Shown: piece by piece, positions 40,792 through 51,299 of the stretch
Layout of the letters: every line of letters starts with the position of its first letter
How positions within the stretch are numbered: the stretch's first letter is position 1
NCBI GenBank assembly: GCA_030651135.1
Contig: JAUSCS010000013.1
Coordinates: forward strand, 1-64,000
DNA from: Candidatus Woesearchaeota archaeon
GTDB lineage: Archaea; Nanobdellota; Nanobdellia; Woesearchaeales; JACPBO01
Length of the DNA stretch: 64,000 nt
Direction: 5' to 3'
Notes under the pieces: generated by a model
The model's database searches: none
Seen by the model: only the letters and a program-made list of their open reading frames with translations
Told to the model about the DNA's origin: nothing
Position numbers and translations under genes: made by a program

Positions 40792-41352
40792 TTATAAATA
40801 TTTGGGTTTTTGGTTTTTATTTTGTATAAAATCAAGCATTTTATCAGCTACCTGGTTTATCGTTAAGTTTGTTGTATTAATTATCAGATCATAATATTTT
40901 TTATCTGTAAAATCCTTTATTCCGTAATGTTTTTCATATCTTCTGGTGGTTTCCTCCAGCCTCTTTTTAATCATTTTAAAAACTTCATTAATGGAATCTT
41001 TGTGATCTTCGTCAGGCCTTTGGTCCTTGAATATTCTTTTTGCTGCCTCGTGCAGATCAACATCTAAAAAGATCTTAATTGAGTCAGGGATAAAATAAAA
41101 GGAAATCCATCCATCCACGATGAAGTTATCTTCTGTCTGACCAAGCCTTTTAAGGTAATCATCAACCTCTTTATCTGTCCATACTTCTTTTTCACCAATT
41201 TTGTTTAATTCATCTATTGTTAAGCCGTGCTTTTTGGCTATTTCTCTTCTCAGATCCCCAATAGAATAATGCCTGAACTTCAATTTCTTTGCGATCAGCT
41301 TCCCGACTGTGCTTTTCCCGGATCCGGGCTTGCCTGAGATTGTGATGATCAT
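40792..41352 (-). CDS. cmk: Cytidylate kinase, archaeal type
   Basis: CMP kinase phosphorylates (d)CMP with ATP. The Walker A loop ITISGKPGSGKSTVGKLIAKKL opens the protein, followed by HYSIGDLRREIAKKHGLTIDELN and a lid with RIFKDQRP. The ATG at 41352 sits 2 codons before the P-loop, as in all archaeal Cmk proteins; the longer upstream frame has no such conservation. A TTAATAAAC TATA-like element lies about 26 bases upstream. Confidence 0.93.
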   Translation of the reverse strand: MIITISGKPGSGKSTVGKLIAKKLKFRHYSIGDLRREIAKKHGLTIDELNKIGEKEVWTDKEVDDYLKRLGQTEDNFIVDGWISFYFIPDSIKIFLDVDLHEAAKRIFKDQRPDEDHKDSINEVFKMIKKRLEETTRRYEKHYGIKDFTDKKYYDLIINTTNLTINQVADKMLDFIQNKNQKPKYL

Positions 41353-41402
41353 GAATGGAGTTTGTAGTAAGGGTTTATTAACTTTTTTATTTAAGAATGA
41401 TC

Positions 41403-41855
41403 TTAGTTTTGATAATGGGGCAAATAAATATCTATCGGGGCTGGCTCTTCTTTTTTTATTATCAGGCCGTTTATTATCGGGCATTCCCCTTTTTCAAAGG
41501 CTGTTAATGCCCCATTTACAATTTCCTGCCTGTTTTTCTCACTATCATACTTAGAAATAGTAGCATTCAATATATCTGGGAGATGATGTCTTAGGCGGCC
41601 AATAAGCCTTTCCTTAAGCATGTTTAACCCGCCTTCTTTGCTTGTTGCTTCCTGCACTAATGCGCCAAGTTCCGGATGATGAATCAAGCCCCCCATAACC
41701 CAATTTTTTTGTTCATGCCTTTTAGCAACATCTTCGTACGTATCAACATAAAGCCCTTCTTTCAGCAATTTTTCTATTACTGCTTCTGATTTTTCAGCAA
41801 ATTTTCTGACTTCGTAATTCTGTGCCCTTAGGACAGGAATCCAAACATATGCCAT
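41403..41855 (-). CDS. Uncharacterised soluble protein (150 aa)
   Basis: Mostly helical and charged, with a conserved-looking MGGLIHHPELG near residue 54 and a LRHHLPDILNATISKY segment. No metal or catalytic pattern is certain. It lies upstream of cmk on the same strand with about 50 bases between. Function unknown. Confidence 0.5.
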   Translation of the reverse strand: MAYVWIPVLRAQNYEVRKFAEKSEAVIEKLLKEGLYVDTYEDVAKRHEQKNWVMGGLIHHPELGALVQEATSKEGGLNMLKERLIGRLRHHLPDILNATISKYDSEKNRQEIVNGALTAFEKGECPIINGLIIKKEEPAPIDIYLPHYQN

Positions 41856-41956
41856 TACATGCCTAATTTATTGTTTCTTTATAAACTTTTCTGTAGTAAC
41901 GATTTTCAAATAGGATATTAGAAAGATTTTTATTATTTGTTTGATTTGCTTTGTTC

Positions 41957-42832
41957 ATGAAACAATCATTGTTGGAAAAAACAAGCATTCATCTCCTTAA
42001 AACAGGCTATACGCTGAAATCCCTGACCAGAACGTGCTTTGACATTGTGGCAAGAAAGGAAAGCCAGATCCTGCTGATAAAAGTTCTTGAAGACGCGAAT
42101 TCAATTTCAGAGGAATATGCAAGGGAGATGCAGAGGATAAGCAGCTATATAGGGGGAAGCCCGGTTGTGATAGCGGAGAAAGCAGCTGTTAAATTAGAGG
42201 ACAATGTTGTTTATTCAAGATTTGGGATTCATACGCTTAATTACAGCACATTCTGCAGCTGCATTGGCAACAGGATGCCTTTCATTATGCGCGACAGGGC
42301 AGGCTTAAAGGCAAAGATAGCTCCCGATATTCTGAAAGAAAAGATAGAGGAAAAAGGATTTTCATTGTCTGCTCTGGCAAAAAAACTCGGCGTCAGCAGA
42401 AAGATGATACAAAGATACGAGGAAGGAAAGGCAGACATCACAATAAATAAAGCGCGCCGCATGTATGATGCTCTCGGACCAAGCGTCTTTGAAAAAATAA
42501 ACATTTTTTCTGTTGCAAATATTTCTCAGGCAGCAGAAGGAAAGACAGATGTGACAAAAAAATACAATGATCTTGGCTTTGAGGCAGCTGAAACGAAAAA
42601 AGCTCCTTTTGATGTTATAGCCAAAAAGGAAAAAGAGATAATCTTAACAGAGATCGGAGACAAAACAAGCCCGCAATTGAAGCCGCTGTCAAAGCTGATA
42701 GATGCAGATAAGCTGGTTATTTTCAAAAGTAAAAAGCCAAAGGAAAAAGACATTCCTGCTTTGACAAAAAAGGAATTCATGGATTTTGAGAAAGCAAAGG
42801 AGCTGGTTAAGTTTCTGAAGGAATTTGAATGA
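41957..42832 (+). CDS. Archaeal HTH-type transcriptional regulator
   Basis: Residues 125-185 carry a Xre-like helix-turn-helix (LSALAKKLGVSRKMIQRYEEGKADITINKARRMYDALG). The N-terminal part (KTSIHLLKTGYTLKSLTRTCFDIVARKE, ILLIKVLEDA) and the C-terminal DVIAKKEKEIILTEIGD repeat look like two nuclease-like regulatory modules, as in the conserved archaeal family of HTH proteins with flanking restriction-enzyme-like folds. The family is widespread; targets are unknown. Confidence 0.8.
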   Translation: MKQSLLEKTSIHLLKTGYTLKSLTRTCFDIVARKESQILLIKVLEDANSISEEYAREMQRISSYIGGSPVVIAEKAAVKLEDNVVYSRFGIHTLNYSTFCSCIGNRMPFIMRDRAGLKAKIAPDILKEKIEEKGFSLSALAKKLGVSRKMIQRYEEGKADITINKARRMYDALGPSVFEKINIFSVANISQAAEGKTDVTKKYNDLGFEAAETKKAPFDVIAKKEKEIILTEIGDKTSPQLKPLSKLIDADKLVIFKSKKPKEKDIPALTKKEFMDFEKAKELVKFLKEFE

Positions 42833-43243
42833 TTATTTCTTCATCAAAGAAACATACTCCCATTTTTTTATATCTGCTCCATATATAACGCCCTTATGCT
42901 GGTCTTTAAAGCCCTCTACTTTAACTTGATCGCCTTCCTTAAGTTTTTTGTGCAGATCATGAATGACTGCAATATCGTGCCTGTACTTGTCATCTCTGAA
43001 GCTAAAAGAGAGAGTATATGCTAAGAAATCTACTGGCTGCTCTGATGAATCAAGCCTTACTTCAAGATTCCTTCCTTCAGGCCTGATTGAAACTACTCTC
43101 CCCTCGATTGTTACAGGGTTTTTCAGTATTCTGCCGTTGCGCGCTTCATTGGTTACAGCATTAGCGCCGATTAAAACAGCTGCGCTTGCAAGTGCCAGAT
43201 AAATCGGCCATATGCCCAAAACTTTTCCAAAATTTCTTTTCAT
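42833..43243 (-). CDS. Membrane-anchored OB-fold-like protein (136 aa)
   Basis: An N-terminal helix (WPIYLALASAAVLIGANAV) anchors about 105 residues predicted as an OB-fold: VTIEGRVVSIRPEGRNLEVRL, LKEGDQVKVEGFKDQHKGVIYG. Such folds bind nucleic acid or small ligands, and the domain would face outside. It abuts the end of the regulator gene, convergently. Function unknown. Confidence 0.6.
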   Translation of the reverse strand: MKRNFGKVLGIWPIYLALASAAVLIGANAVTNEARNGRILKNPVTIEGRVVSIRPEGRNLEVRLDSSEQPVDFLAYTLSFSFRDDKYRHDIAVIHDLHKKLKEGDQVKVEGFKDQHKGVIYGADIKKWEYVSLMKK

Positions 43244-43353
43244 ATCATAGTAAAATGCGCATTGATTTATAAATCTTTAATATGGCTTATGGCAAGGTTT
43301 TTAAATCAGAACTGAATTGCCTATGAAGATAAAAACAGAACGGAGAGCTGCAA

Positions 43354-44151
43354 ATGTATGAAATAGGGGTTATGACATCGTCATTGGGGATAGAAAATCC
43401 AATAGAAGCTGTGAAAAAGGCAAAAGAGCTTGGCTTCACAAAAGTGCAATTGACAGGATTAACAGCTATTGATGAGCAATTGCCGCATTCTTACTTAAGC
43501 AGCAGCAAAGCTGAGCTGGCTGATTTTCTGAAAACCAATGATATGAGAGTTTCTTCTTTAAGCTTGAAATACTGCAAAGGAGAAGACCCCCGCCGATGGC
43601 TGTGGAGGGCAAATGAGTACATTAAATTCGCTTCTGAAATGAATGTCGGTTTAGTCACAGGCCATATTGGAAAAATCGAATCAGGCGCATCTAGGCAATT
43701 AGCGCACCAGATGAAAAAGACAGCATCTTATTGCAAAGATAAAAATGTTTATTTTGGCATAGAGACAGGAACAGAGTCGCCGTGGGATTTGATCGGGTTT
43801 ATTTGTTCAGTTGAGGGTAGAGATACTGACCCGCGCATTGTAATAAACTTCGATCCTGCTAACTTTTTAATCTACGGCACACTGGAAGCTGATGAAATAT
43901 TGGATTCTATTCCGATGTTTAAAAGTATGATCGGGCAGGTTCACGTAAAGGACGCTGTTCCCGGAAAGGAAGTTTCGCTTGGCGAAGGATCAGTTAATAT
44001 CAAAGATTACATTCTGGCTTTGCAGAAAATAGGGTATAACGGGCCGCTGGTCCTGGAAACAGGAGGAGCGCAGGCAGAAAAGCTTGCTAAAATAAAAAAT
44101 GGAAAGATCTTTTTAGAAAATATTTTGAAGGAGATTGAGTTAAACAGGTAG
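43354..44151 (+). CDS. Sugar phosphate isomerase/epimerase-like TIM-barrel protein
   Basis: The 265-residue protein resembles the xylose-isomerase-like/AP-endonuclease-2 barrel: AVKKAKELGFTKVQL, VGLVTGHIGKIE, VYFGIETGTESP, VINFDPANFLIYG, QVHVKDAVPGKEVSLGEGSVNIKDYI and PLVLETGG. The E, D, H and E residues are the usual metal ligands. The substrate, a sugar or sugar phosphate, cannot be named. A GGAGAG precedes the ATG. Confidence 0.82.
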   Translation: MYEIGVMTSSLGIENPIEAVKKAKELGFTKVQLTGLTAIDEQLPHSYLSSSKAELADFLKTNDMRVSSLSLKYCKGEDPRRWLWRANEYIKFASEMNVGLVTGHIGKIESGASRQLAHQMKKTASYCKDKNVYFGIETGTESPWDLIGFICSVEGRDTDPRIVINFDPANFLIYGTLEADEILDSIPMFKSMIGQVHVKDAVPGKEVSLGEGSVNIKDYILALQKIGYNGPLVLETGGAQAEKLAKIKNGKIFLENILKEIELNR

Positions 44152-44168
44152 AGAAATCGGTGAAATAA

Positions 44169-44558
44169 ATGAGCTATATTTTTAGGGCAAATATTGATTA
44201 TGAAAAACTTATAAGAGGCTTAGAGGAGCAGCTTGGCATCAAAATAGGCCAAAACTTCCAAGTGGAACACAGCAGCAGACCTTCCAATTACATCCTGAGA
44301 CTGGATCAGCAAAAGGAATGTTTTGTGCTGAACATCATAAAAGGAGGCGACCTCAGCTTAAAACATGCAACAATGTGCTTGTGCGACATCCTGGCTGTTG
44401 GCAATGGCTGGTCTCCGAAAGAGCAGGACATACAAGTTGAAGTAAATGAGGAGTGGAATGATAAGGAAACAGCTGAAAAGATAATCAAAAACTATCTGCC
44501 TAAAAATGCCCTGAAAAGATTAAAAGAAGAATTTGATCACGAAATCACAAAATCGTGA
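44169..44558 (+). CDS. Uncharacterised protein (129 aa)
   Basis: A soluble alpha/beta protein with two helices at the ends and a beta-rich middle (SNYILRLDQQKECFVLNIIKGG). Two cysteines (MCLCD) near 79-81. No family recognised. It follows the isomerase-like gene after 17 bases on the same strand, so the two may be an operon. Confidence 0.5.
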   Translation: MSYIFRANIDYEKLIRGLEEQLGIKIGQNFQVEHSSRPSNYILRLDQQKECFVLNIIKGGDLSLKHATMCLCDILAVGNGWSPKEQDIQVEVNEEWNDKETAEKIIKNYLPKNALKRLKEEFDHEITKS

Positions 44559-44656
44559 GCTATTGAGTTAACATCAATTTTAATTAAATAATATCTTGTT
44601 TTTTAGCAATATTTTTATATGACTTAATCAATACTACTTCATAAGGGGTGATTAAA

Positions 44657-45019
44657 ATGGTAAAAAATATATTGAATATGAAATCGTTAAGATTCCAAAA
44701 AGCAGGAGATAGAACACTGACAAATTCTAAAAAGAGAGGCTTGAAAGCGCAAAAAAGATATAAATGTCAAAAATGCCATAAAAAGAAAAGTCCAACCCAC
44801 TTAATAATACACCATACAGACGAAATTTATAAAGTAAAAAGGAGAGCTGGATTTATGGGGCAGTTGGGAAAACCCACTTTTGACAAGAAAATACCGTATC
44901 ACGATAGAAAAGATAAATTAAGGGTATTATGTTTAGATTGCCATAAGGATGTCCATGATCAACTAAGTGCAAAAAAGAAAACAAAGAAAAAACCTTCAAT
45001 TTTTGATTTAGGATTATGA
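44657..45019 (+). CDS. HNH endonuclease-like protein
   Basis: From the ATG at 44657, CQKCHKKKSPTHLIIHHTDE and CLDCHKDVHDQL provide two CxxC pairs and the HH/H residues of an HNH nuclease core; the rest is very basic. About 120 residues, normal for a stand-alone HNH. A GGGGTGAT ribosome site and a TTTTTATATG TATA-like box precede it. HNH proteins occur in introns, restriction systems and mobile elements. It sits at the edge of an AT-rich stretch of small membrane proteins. Confidence 0.75.
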   Translation: MVKNILNMKSLRFQKAGDRTLTNSKKRGLKAQKRYKCQKCHKKKSPTHLIIHHTDEIYKVKRRAGFMGQLGKPTFDKKIPYHDRKDKLRVLCLDCHKDVHDQLSAKKKTKKKPSIFDLGL

Positions 45020-45094
45020 AAACAATATTAGGGGTACTTGAGTAAAATTTATTGGTTAAAGTTAGATGTTGGGCAGAAGGGTGGTTAGGATTAA

Positions 45095-45319
45095 TCAAAT
45101 TAGCCAGTATTTGATTATTTTTTTATTTTTTCTATGAATTAAAAAATATCTTGATAAAAAATATAAAAAAACTAATATCAACGCCACAGATAAAAATTTC
45201 CAAGTCATTGACCATATTTGGGTTTTATCGGTTGTAGCAAAAACAAGTGCATATGCTATCACTAGAGCCATAAAATTGCTTGGAGAAGTAAGCTCTCTAA
45301 CATCATCTTCCAATGACAT
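45095..45319 (-). CDS. Small two-helix membrane protein (74 aa)
   Basis: Two membrane segments (MALVIAYALVFATT and FLSVALILVFLYFLSRYFLI) with a basic tail (HRKNKKIIKYWLI). Its start overlaps the end of the next upstream gene by 17 bases, so the two are expressed together. No family; AT-rich. Confidence 0.5.
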   Translation of the reverse strand: MSLEDDVRELTSPSNFMALVIAYALVFATTDKTQIWSMTWKFLSVALILVFLYFLSRYFLIHRKNKKIIKYWLI

Positions 45320-45524
45320 TTTTTACCTGCCTTCTTAAGTCATTATCCAGTATAACTGCCAATATGATTACAATTAATCCAACAAAAAAAACCTCGTAGT
45401 TTTTAGGTGTATACCCCGCAATCCAAATTATTTTAGAAGTGATTATGTTGAAAGATACTAAAATATAATAAATTCCGACTAATATTAAGGATGTAGAAAA
45501 TATTTTTTTCAAATCAATTGCCAT
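45303..45524 (-). CDS. Small membrane protein (73 aa)
   Basis: From the ATG at 45524, supported by a TTTAAATACA TATA-like box about 30 bases upstream, the protein has two membrane segments (TSLILVGIYYILVSF and VFFVGLIVIILAVILD). It overlaps the 45095 gene. Function unknown. Confidence 0.5.
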   Translation of the reverse strand: MAIDLKKIFSTSLILVGIYYILVSFNIITSKIIWIAGYTPKNYEVFFVGLIVIILAVILDNDLRRQVKNVIGR

Positions 45525-45683
45525 TTTCTTCAAACATACTAAAAGGTTAAATGTATTTAAATCTTTCTCATTTTTCAAGAATAAGCACCCCCTCTATTAA
45601 CCTATTTAGAGAGGGCTAATTTGTTAAAATAAGAGGAAAAGCTTAAATAGACATATATTAGCCAATTACAAAGGCGGTTTAAA

Positions 45684-45920
45684 ATGGAATTAGTGACATT
45701 TGAAGTTATTGGAAACGTATATAACTTTCTTTCTAGAGAAATAACAGAAATAGATATGTATTTTTTTAGGGGTTTAGCCTTTTTAGTCTTGTGGACTTTT
45801 ATTATATTGATATGTGGTTTGTTCATTTTATCTTTTTTTGTTATGTGGTGGGTAGGAGTAGGAATTATTGTTATTCTTATGCTTATGGAAGGGATTACAG
45901 CAATAGGAAGAAAAATATAA
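45684..45920 (+). CDS. Small membrane protein (78 aa)
   Basis: Two strongly hydrophobic segments (GLAFLVLWTFIILICGLFILSF and GVGIIVILMLMEGI) after a polar start. A CTTAAATAGAC TATA-like element precedes it. No homologue recognised. With the two genes on the other strand it makes a small membrane-protein cluster. Confidence 0.45.
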   Translation: MELVTFEVIGNVYNFLSREITEIDMYFFRGLAFLVLWTFIILICGLFILSFFVMWWVGVGIIVILMLMEGITAIGRKI

Positions 45921-46147
45921 GAATCTGAATAGAGAAATGTTATTTCTGTCAAAATATGCACATAATATCTATAGAATTGGTAAACTAGTCCTTTTTTAGT
46001 CTTATATTTAGTTCTAAGGTACTTTATAATTTTATTACATATCCAGCAGACTTAACAGCTCACAAAACCATAAGCCTTAAATAGAACCGCTTACTTACCT
46101 TTTCTACGAATTGTTGAGATCTGAAATAAAAGTAAGGGGGAAATAAA

Positions 46148-47779
<1,632 letters not shown>

Positions 47780-47803
47780 TTAAATCTTATTTATCTTTTT
47801 ATT

Positions 47804-48523
47804 TTACCACTCCATTCTTCCTTTAAACCCAACAGCATCCCTTGTATTCGGGCCTGCAAAGACATAAGGCCTTATTTCAACATTCTTTCTTTCAGGAAGT
47901 TTTGAATCTTTGCCTAAAGCGCGGCCTACAAGATACCTGAAAAAAGGATCAGCGCATAAAAGTATCCCATCTAAAAGCCTTGCGCCATAAGCCCAGTCTG
48001 CATTTGTTGAAGACGTTATATAACCAACATCGCCATAGCCATTTAGCGCAAATGATTTAGCGCCATAAGCGGCATTATCAAGCGCAACATACAACAATGC
48101 GATGGCTTCTGATCCTGCAACATCTCTTCTGCCCAGTATTTCATTTCTTGCGTTTTCGTATGATTCTTTAGAAGCGCCTATACCTCCAAAGACAAATGCA
48201 GTGTATTTTTCTTTGCTTTTAATGACAGTATAGGATTTTGCACTCACATGAAAAATTCCGCCGCCATCGTTTAACTTCAGCTCACCATCGTAGCCAATTT
48301 GCTTAAGATGGCCGTTTTCGTGGTTAAGGACAGCGCTTCCAACGCCTTCAATTGCATAGACCAGGCTGTTAGTTTTTCTTGATTCCGCTGTTTTTATCTT
48401 ATCTCCATTCATATAGTCATTAAATGTAATGCCCTCTGCTTTGATAGGCGCTATGGATGTATACAATAAAGCAGCCAAACCCATTACACATAGTTTTGTT
48501 TTCGTGCTTAATTTGTTCATCAT
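47804..48523 (-). CDS. Secreted protein with an HExxH-like motif
   Basis: From the ATG at 48523 (GGTGAG six bases upstream) the protein has a signal peptide (LCVMGLAALLYTSIAPIKA, cut probably after KA) and a beta/alpha domain. VLNHENGHLKQIG, near residues 69-81, holds H-E-x-x-H, seen in metallopeptidases. The rest (FVFGGIGASKE, ALNGYGDVGYITSSTNADWAYGARL, RPYVFAGPN) is unrecognised and might be a beta-barrel or a small peptidase-like domain. Role unknown. Confidence 0.55.
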   Translation of the reverse strand: MMNKLSTKTKLCVMGLAALLYTSIAPIKAEGITFNDYMNGDKIKTAESRKTNSLVYAIEGVGSAVLNHENGHLKQIGYDGELKLNDGGGIFHVSAKSYTVIKSKEKYTAFVFGGIGASKESYENARNEILGRRDVAGSEAIALLYVALDNAAYGAKSFALNGYGDVGYITSSTNADWAYGARLLDGILLCADPFFRYLVGRALGKDSKLPERKNVEIRPYVFAGPNTRDAVGFKGRMEW

Positions 48524-48711
48524 TTTTCTCACCTTTGTTATTTATACTACTTAGTAATGATGACTTATATAAATACCCAGAAGTAAGCTTCAAATTCAAT
48601 TGAAGCTATAATCAGAAACTTAACAGCTGCAAAAAGAAACATTTATATACATTTACCTTTTAATTTGTATTAATCATATTTTAGCTTATACGCAAAAAAG
48701 AGGTGTTTAGC

Positions 48712-49254
48712 ATGGCTGAAGAAAATGAAGATTATGATCTTATGCCGCATCGCGAGCTGATGAATCTTAAGAGGCAGGTTGATGAGATCAAGCAAAACCC
48801 GATAATAAATGCGCCTTCTGGCAAGGATCTGATGAATTCTGTGAATGACCTTAACAAATCAGTTGGCGGCCTGCTGGAGCTTTTCAAGTCTGCAACTGAT
48901 GAGATGAGATTAGAGGACAAAGACCAGGATCTTGCTGTAAGGAAGATTGACCCTATTCTGGATAAGCTCGATAAGGTTATTGAGCAGAATAAATTGATTG
49001 CAGAAGGCTTGGTTTCAATTTCAGATATGATCGAGGATTTTATTTCAAAGCAGGGAGGATCTAGGCCTCAGGTGCCTCCGCCGCCAATTCCAAGAATGAA
49101 TATTGAGTCAGAAGAATTGCCGGCTTTCAGCCCTTCATTCAGGGAATCGTCGTTTGGAAGCCAAGCGCCACAGGCTCCAAGGCCAATGGATATTTCAAAC
49201 CTTCCTCCGCCGCCAAGTTTTGGGCAGCAAAAGAAAAGGCCATTTGGATTCTAA
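48712..49254 (+). CDS. Coiled-coil protein with proline-rich tail (180 aa)
   Basis: The N-terminal 115 residues are acidic coiled coil (MNLKRQVDEIKQ, DLNKSVGGLLELFKSATDEM, ILDKLDKVIEQN), the rest is Pro-rich (PPPPIPR, PPPPSFGQQKKRPFGF). An AGAGGTGTTTAGC ribosome site precedes the ATG at 48712. It is followed after 1 base by another coiled-coil gene. Similar Pro-tailed coiled-coil proteins are common in DPANN genomes; function unknown, possibly structural. Confidence 0.65.
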   Translation: MAEENEDYDLMPHRELMNLKRQVDEIKQNPIINAPSGKDLMNSVNDLNKSVGGLLELFKSATDEMRLEDKDQDLAVRKIDPILDKLDKVIEQNKLIAEGLVSISDMIEDFISKQGGSRPQVPPPPIPRMNIESEELPAFSPSFRESSFGSQAPQAPRPMDISNLPPPPSFGQQKKRPFGF

Positions 49255-49255
49255 G

Positions 49256-49786
49256 ATGAATTCTGATGAAGCATTAAATGCAGGAAGCATAAATAAGTCG
49301 AGAATAAAGCATTTTCTCAGGCATTTGTACAAAGCAGGAGCTAAGATAAAGGAAAGGGAGAGATCAAGAGAGGACTTAAAAAGGCATATTTCAAAATTAA
49401 AAACTGTGAAAGAAAAGCCAATATTCTTAACAGAATTGAAAAAACTTGAAAACAAGATATTTGACGTGGTTGAAAAGGAAAAAAGTGTTCTTTACAACCA
49501 GCAAAAGGATTCTGCTGTTGTAAATCAATTAAAAGACAGAATTGCTTTTTTAGAGAATGAATTGAAACTCCATCATGACATTAATGAGAAAAAACAAAGA
49601 GAAAAAATATCCGCTGAAGAAGAGTTTGCAATGCAGGAAACTGCTGAATTAAGGTCATTGTTAAGGGCGCTTGAAAGAAATTACCATAAAATAAAGGGCA
49701 GGGAGAAGAACAAGAAGAAATTAGATTTGATAAAAGCAAGGATTGAGCAGGTAAAGAAAAAAATTAAAGCGCTGCAAAGCAGTTAG
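49256..49786 (+). CDS. Long coiled-coil protein (176 aa)
   Basis: From the ATG at 49256 nearly the whole protein is one charged coiled coil (RLERSREDLKRHI-like heptads, then RIEQVKKKIKAL). It starts 1 base after the preceding gene, so they are a pair and may interact. No enzymatic motif. The longer upstream frame overlaps the Pro-rich gene and is not real. Confidence 0.65.
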   Translation: MNSDEALNAGSINKSRIKHFLRHLYKAGAKIKERERSREDLKRHISKLKTVKEKPIFLTELKKLENKIFDVVEKEKSVLYNQQKDSAVVNQLKDRIAFLENELKLHHDINEKKQREKISAEEEFAMQETAELRSLLRALERNYHKIKGREKNKKKLDLIKARIEQVKKKIKALQSS

Positions 49787-49873
49787 AAAGGTTTATAAAT
49801 AAAATGCCAATTTAGTGTTAAAAAAGTTCTGATAGGTTTAAGTTACAATGACTGCAAAAGGAAATTTACTAAA

Positions 49874-50269
49874 ATGGGCACTGAAGAACAACTGAAAAAT
49901 AAGCTAAATGACCTGGTTAGTGACTTGTATGGCCGGCTTGCCGGCATTGAACCAAAAGCTGCATTTGAATATGCTAAAAAGATTATAGTCTTTGACTCAA
50001 AAATGGATGACTTACTTAGGAAATATGAAGGGACTATGGGACTTGTTGATAAAGAAATAAAAATGGTTTTACAGCCTGATGGGAAATCGCCATCAATAAA
50101 CGCATATGGAATATTCAAAAGGATGGGCATGATAAAGACGCAAAAGTCTATATTCATCGTAACAATTTACTGTGATAGATGGTTTTATGAGGGAAATGAA
50201 ACCATATGCTTAGACGAAACTGAATTTGGAGCGCATGAGATTGAAGATATAGAAATCAAGGTAAATTAA
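49874..50269 (+). CDS. Uncharacterised protein (131 aa)
   Basis: Helical N-terminal half and beta-rich C-terminus (SIFIVTIYCDRWFYEG, EIEDIEIKVN). No motif recognised. It runs directly into the 50272 gene after 2 bases. Function unknown. Confidence 0.5.
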   Translation: MGTEEQLKNKLNDLVSDLYGRLAGIEPKAAFEYAKKIIVFDSKMDDLLRKYEGTMGLVDKEIKMVLQPDGKSPSINAYGIFKRMGMIKTQKSIFIVTIYCDRWFYEGNETICLDETEFGAHEIEDIEIKVN

Positions 50270-50271
50270 AG

Positions 50272-50784
50272 ATGACAACGAATAAATTATATCTTAGACT
50301 AAGCAAAGCACACCGCCTTTTAAAATCAGGATGTAGCTTAGAGTCAGTTCATAAAGTCATTAAGTATCCTGGGCACACATATCTGTTGAGGTGCGAACTG
50401 GAAAGATTACTGGGTTATACATTCAGGAAAAATCAAAGACATCCTGAGATGATCAAAGACGCCTGCAGCTTCATTTCAGTCAGGTACAATGGAAATGATT
50501 TTGTTGTTACACAGATGGCAAAAAGGCAGTATTGCAGGCAATATAGTCTGGATATTAGCGAATGGGACAATAGCTGGACAAATCATTTATGCGATAATTT
50601 AAAGGCTGCCTTATCGCGCGATGGGGCATACAAAACCACTCATAAAAGAGCTGTCAGATCAGAGGATTTGGTTTTTTCATTAATCAGCGATTTAGTGATT
50701 GGTGTTGAGATAAGGGTGGATAATTATATTCCTGCTTCCGGGATAGATGGATTAGCAAATGTTTTGGCGCTCAAACATCCTTAG
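50272..50784 (+). CDS. Uncharacterised protein (170 aa)
   Basis: A helical start (LYLRLSKAHRLLKSGCSLESVHKVIK) followed by a basic alpha/beta region with three Cys. No family recognised. Second gene of a two-gene unit with 49874-50269. Its 3' end overlaps that of the histone-fold gene by 14 bases. Confidence 0.5.
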   Translation: MTTNKLYLRLSKAHRLLKSGCSLESVHKVIKYPGHTYLLRCELERLLGYTFRKNQRHPEMIKDACSFISVRYNGNDFVVTQMAKRQYCRQYSLDISEWDNSWTNHLCDNLKAALSRDGAYKTTHKRAVRSEDLVFSLISDLVIGVEIRVDNYIPASGIDGLANVLALKHP

Positions 50785-50980
50785 CCATCACTGTGTTGCG
50801 GCCGTTGGCTCTTGCCCTTCTGCATGAGTCTGTGATCAGCTGCTCGACTTTTGCGCTCAGTGCAGGGGCATAGTCAACTGAAATGTTTATTATTGCTTTT
50901 TTAGCGCCTTCCTTCTGCATTTCCTTTGCGAATTTGTCAGCAACTTCCTTTATTTTTGTTTTGACAACGATTTCAGTCAT
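50771..50980 (-). CDS. Histone-fold protein, short form (69 aa)
   Basis: Histone-fold proteins package DNA in many archaea. A long helix (VKTKIKEVADKFAKEM) is followed by INISVDYAPALSAKVEQLITDSCRRARANGRNTVMAKDV, which matches the central helix, the R-N-x-T loop and the start of helix 3. The protein stops at MAKDV, so helix 3 is missing, and the N-terminal part is longer than in canonical archaeal histones. DUF1931-type proteins look similar. Whether it binds DNA is open. Confidence 0.7.
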   Translation of the reverse strand: MTEIVVKTKIKEVADKFAKEMQKEGAKKAIINISVDYAPALSAKVEQLITDSCRRARANGRNTVMAKDV

Positions 50981-51032
50981 AATGATCGCCTTTTATTTGA
51001 TTTATTTTACCTCTTTAAATATGTTTTTATTC

Positions 51033-51299
51033 TCAAAGGTAAATATTATCGTGATGGTCATAATCCTCAAAAGAAACAAAATCTTTTGATTTGTCGTAGC
51101 TAAAAACCAGGACAAAATGCCCAATGTGGACTCTCTTTGAGTCTTTCATATTATATCTTAAGTTTTTATAATGCTCTACATCAGAAGAATCAAGAACTTC
51201 ATCAATTTTCTTCATTACTGCTTCATAAGCCTTCTTGTCCTTCTTTGATAATTTAACCAGTTTCTTATCTAGTTCTGGCTTAATCTCAAATTCACGCAT
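51033..51299 (-). CDS. RelE/YafQ-type mRNA interferase toxin
   Basis: RelE toxins cut mRNA in the ribosome. The 88-residue protein begins FEIKPELDKKLVKLSKKDKKAYEAVMKKIDEVL, then HYKNLRYNMKDSKRVHIGHFVLVFSYDKSKDFVSFEDYDHHDNIY, the standard RelE order with the RVHIG--VLVF strand and a C-terminal D-HH. It overlaps the antitoxin gene by 8 bases. Confidence 0.85.
   Translation of the reverse strand: MREFEIKPELDKKLVKLSKKDKKAYEAVMKKIDEVLDSSDVEHYKNLRYNMKDSKRVHIGHFVLVFSYDKSKDFVSFEDYDHHDNIYL

Noticed and set aside
41353-41484. 45-residue N-terminal extension of CMP kinase
   Set aside because: No conserved content; the P-loop always lies near the N-terminus in this family and the ATG at 41352 fits.
49103-49255. 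Upstream extension of the coiled-coil gene at 49256
   Set aside because: It overlaps the Pro-rich coding region in another frame and is GC-biased noise.
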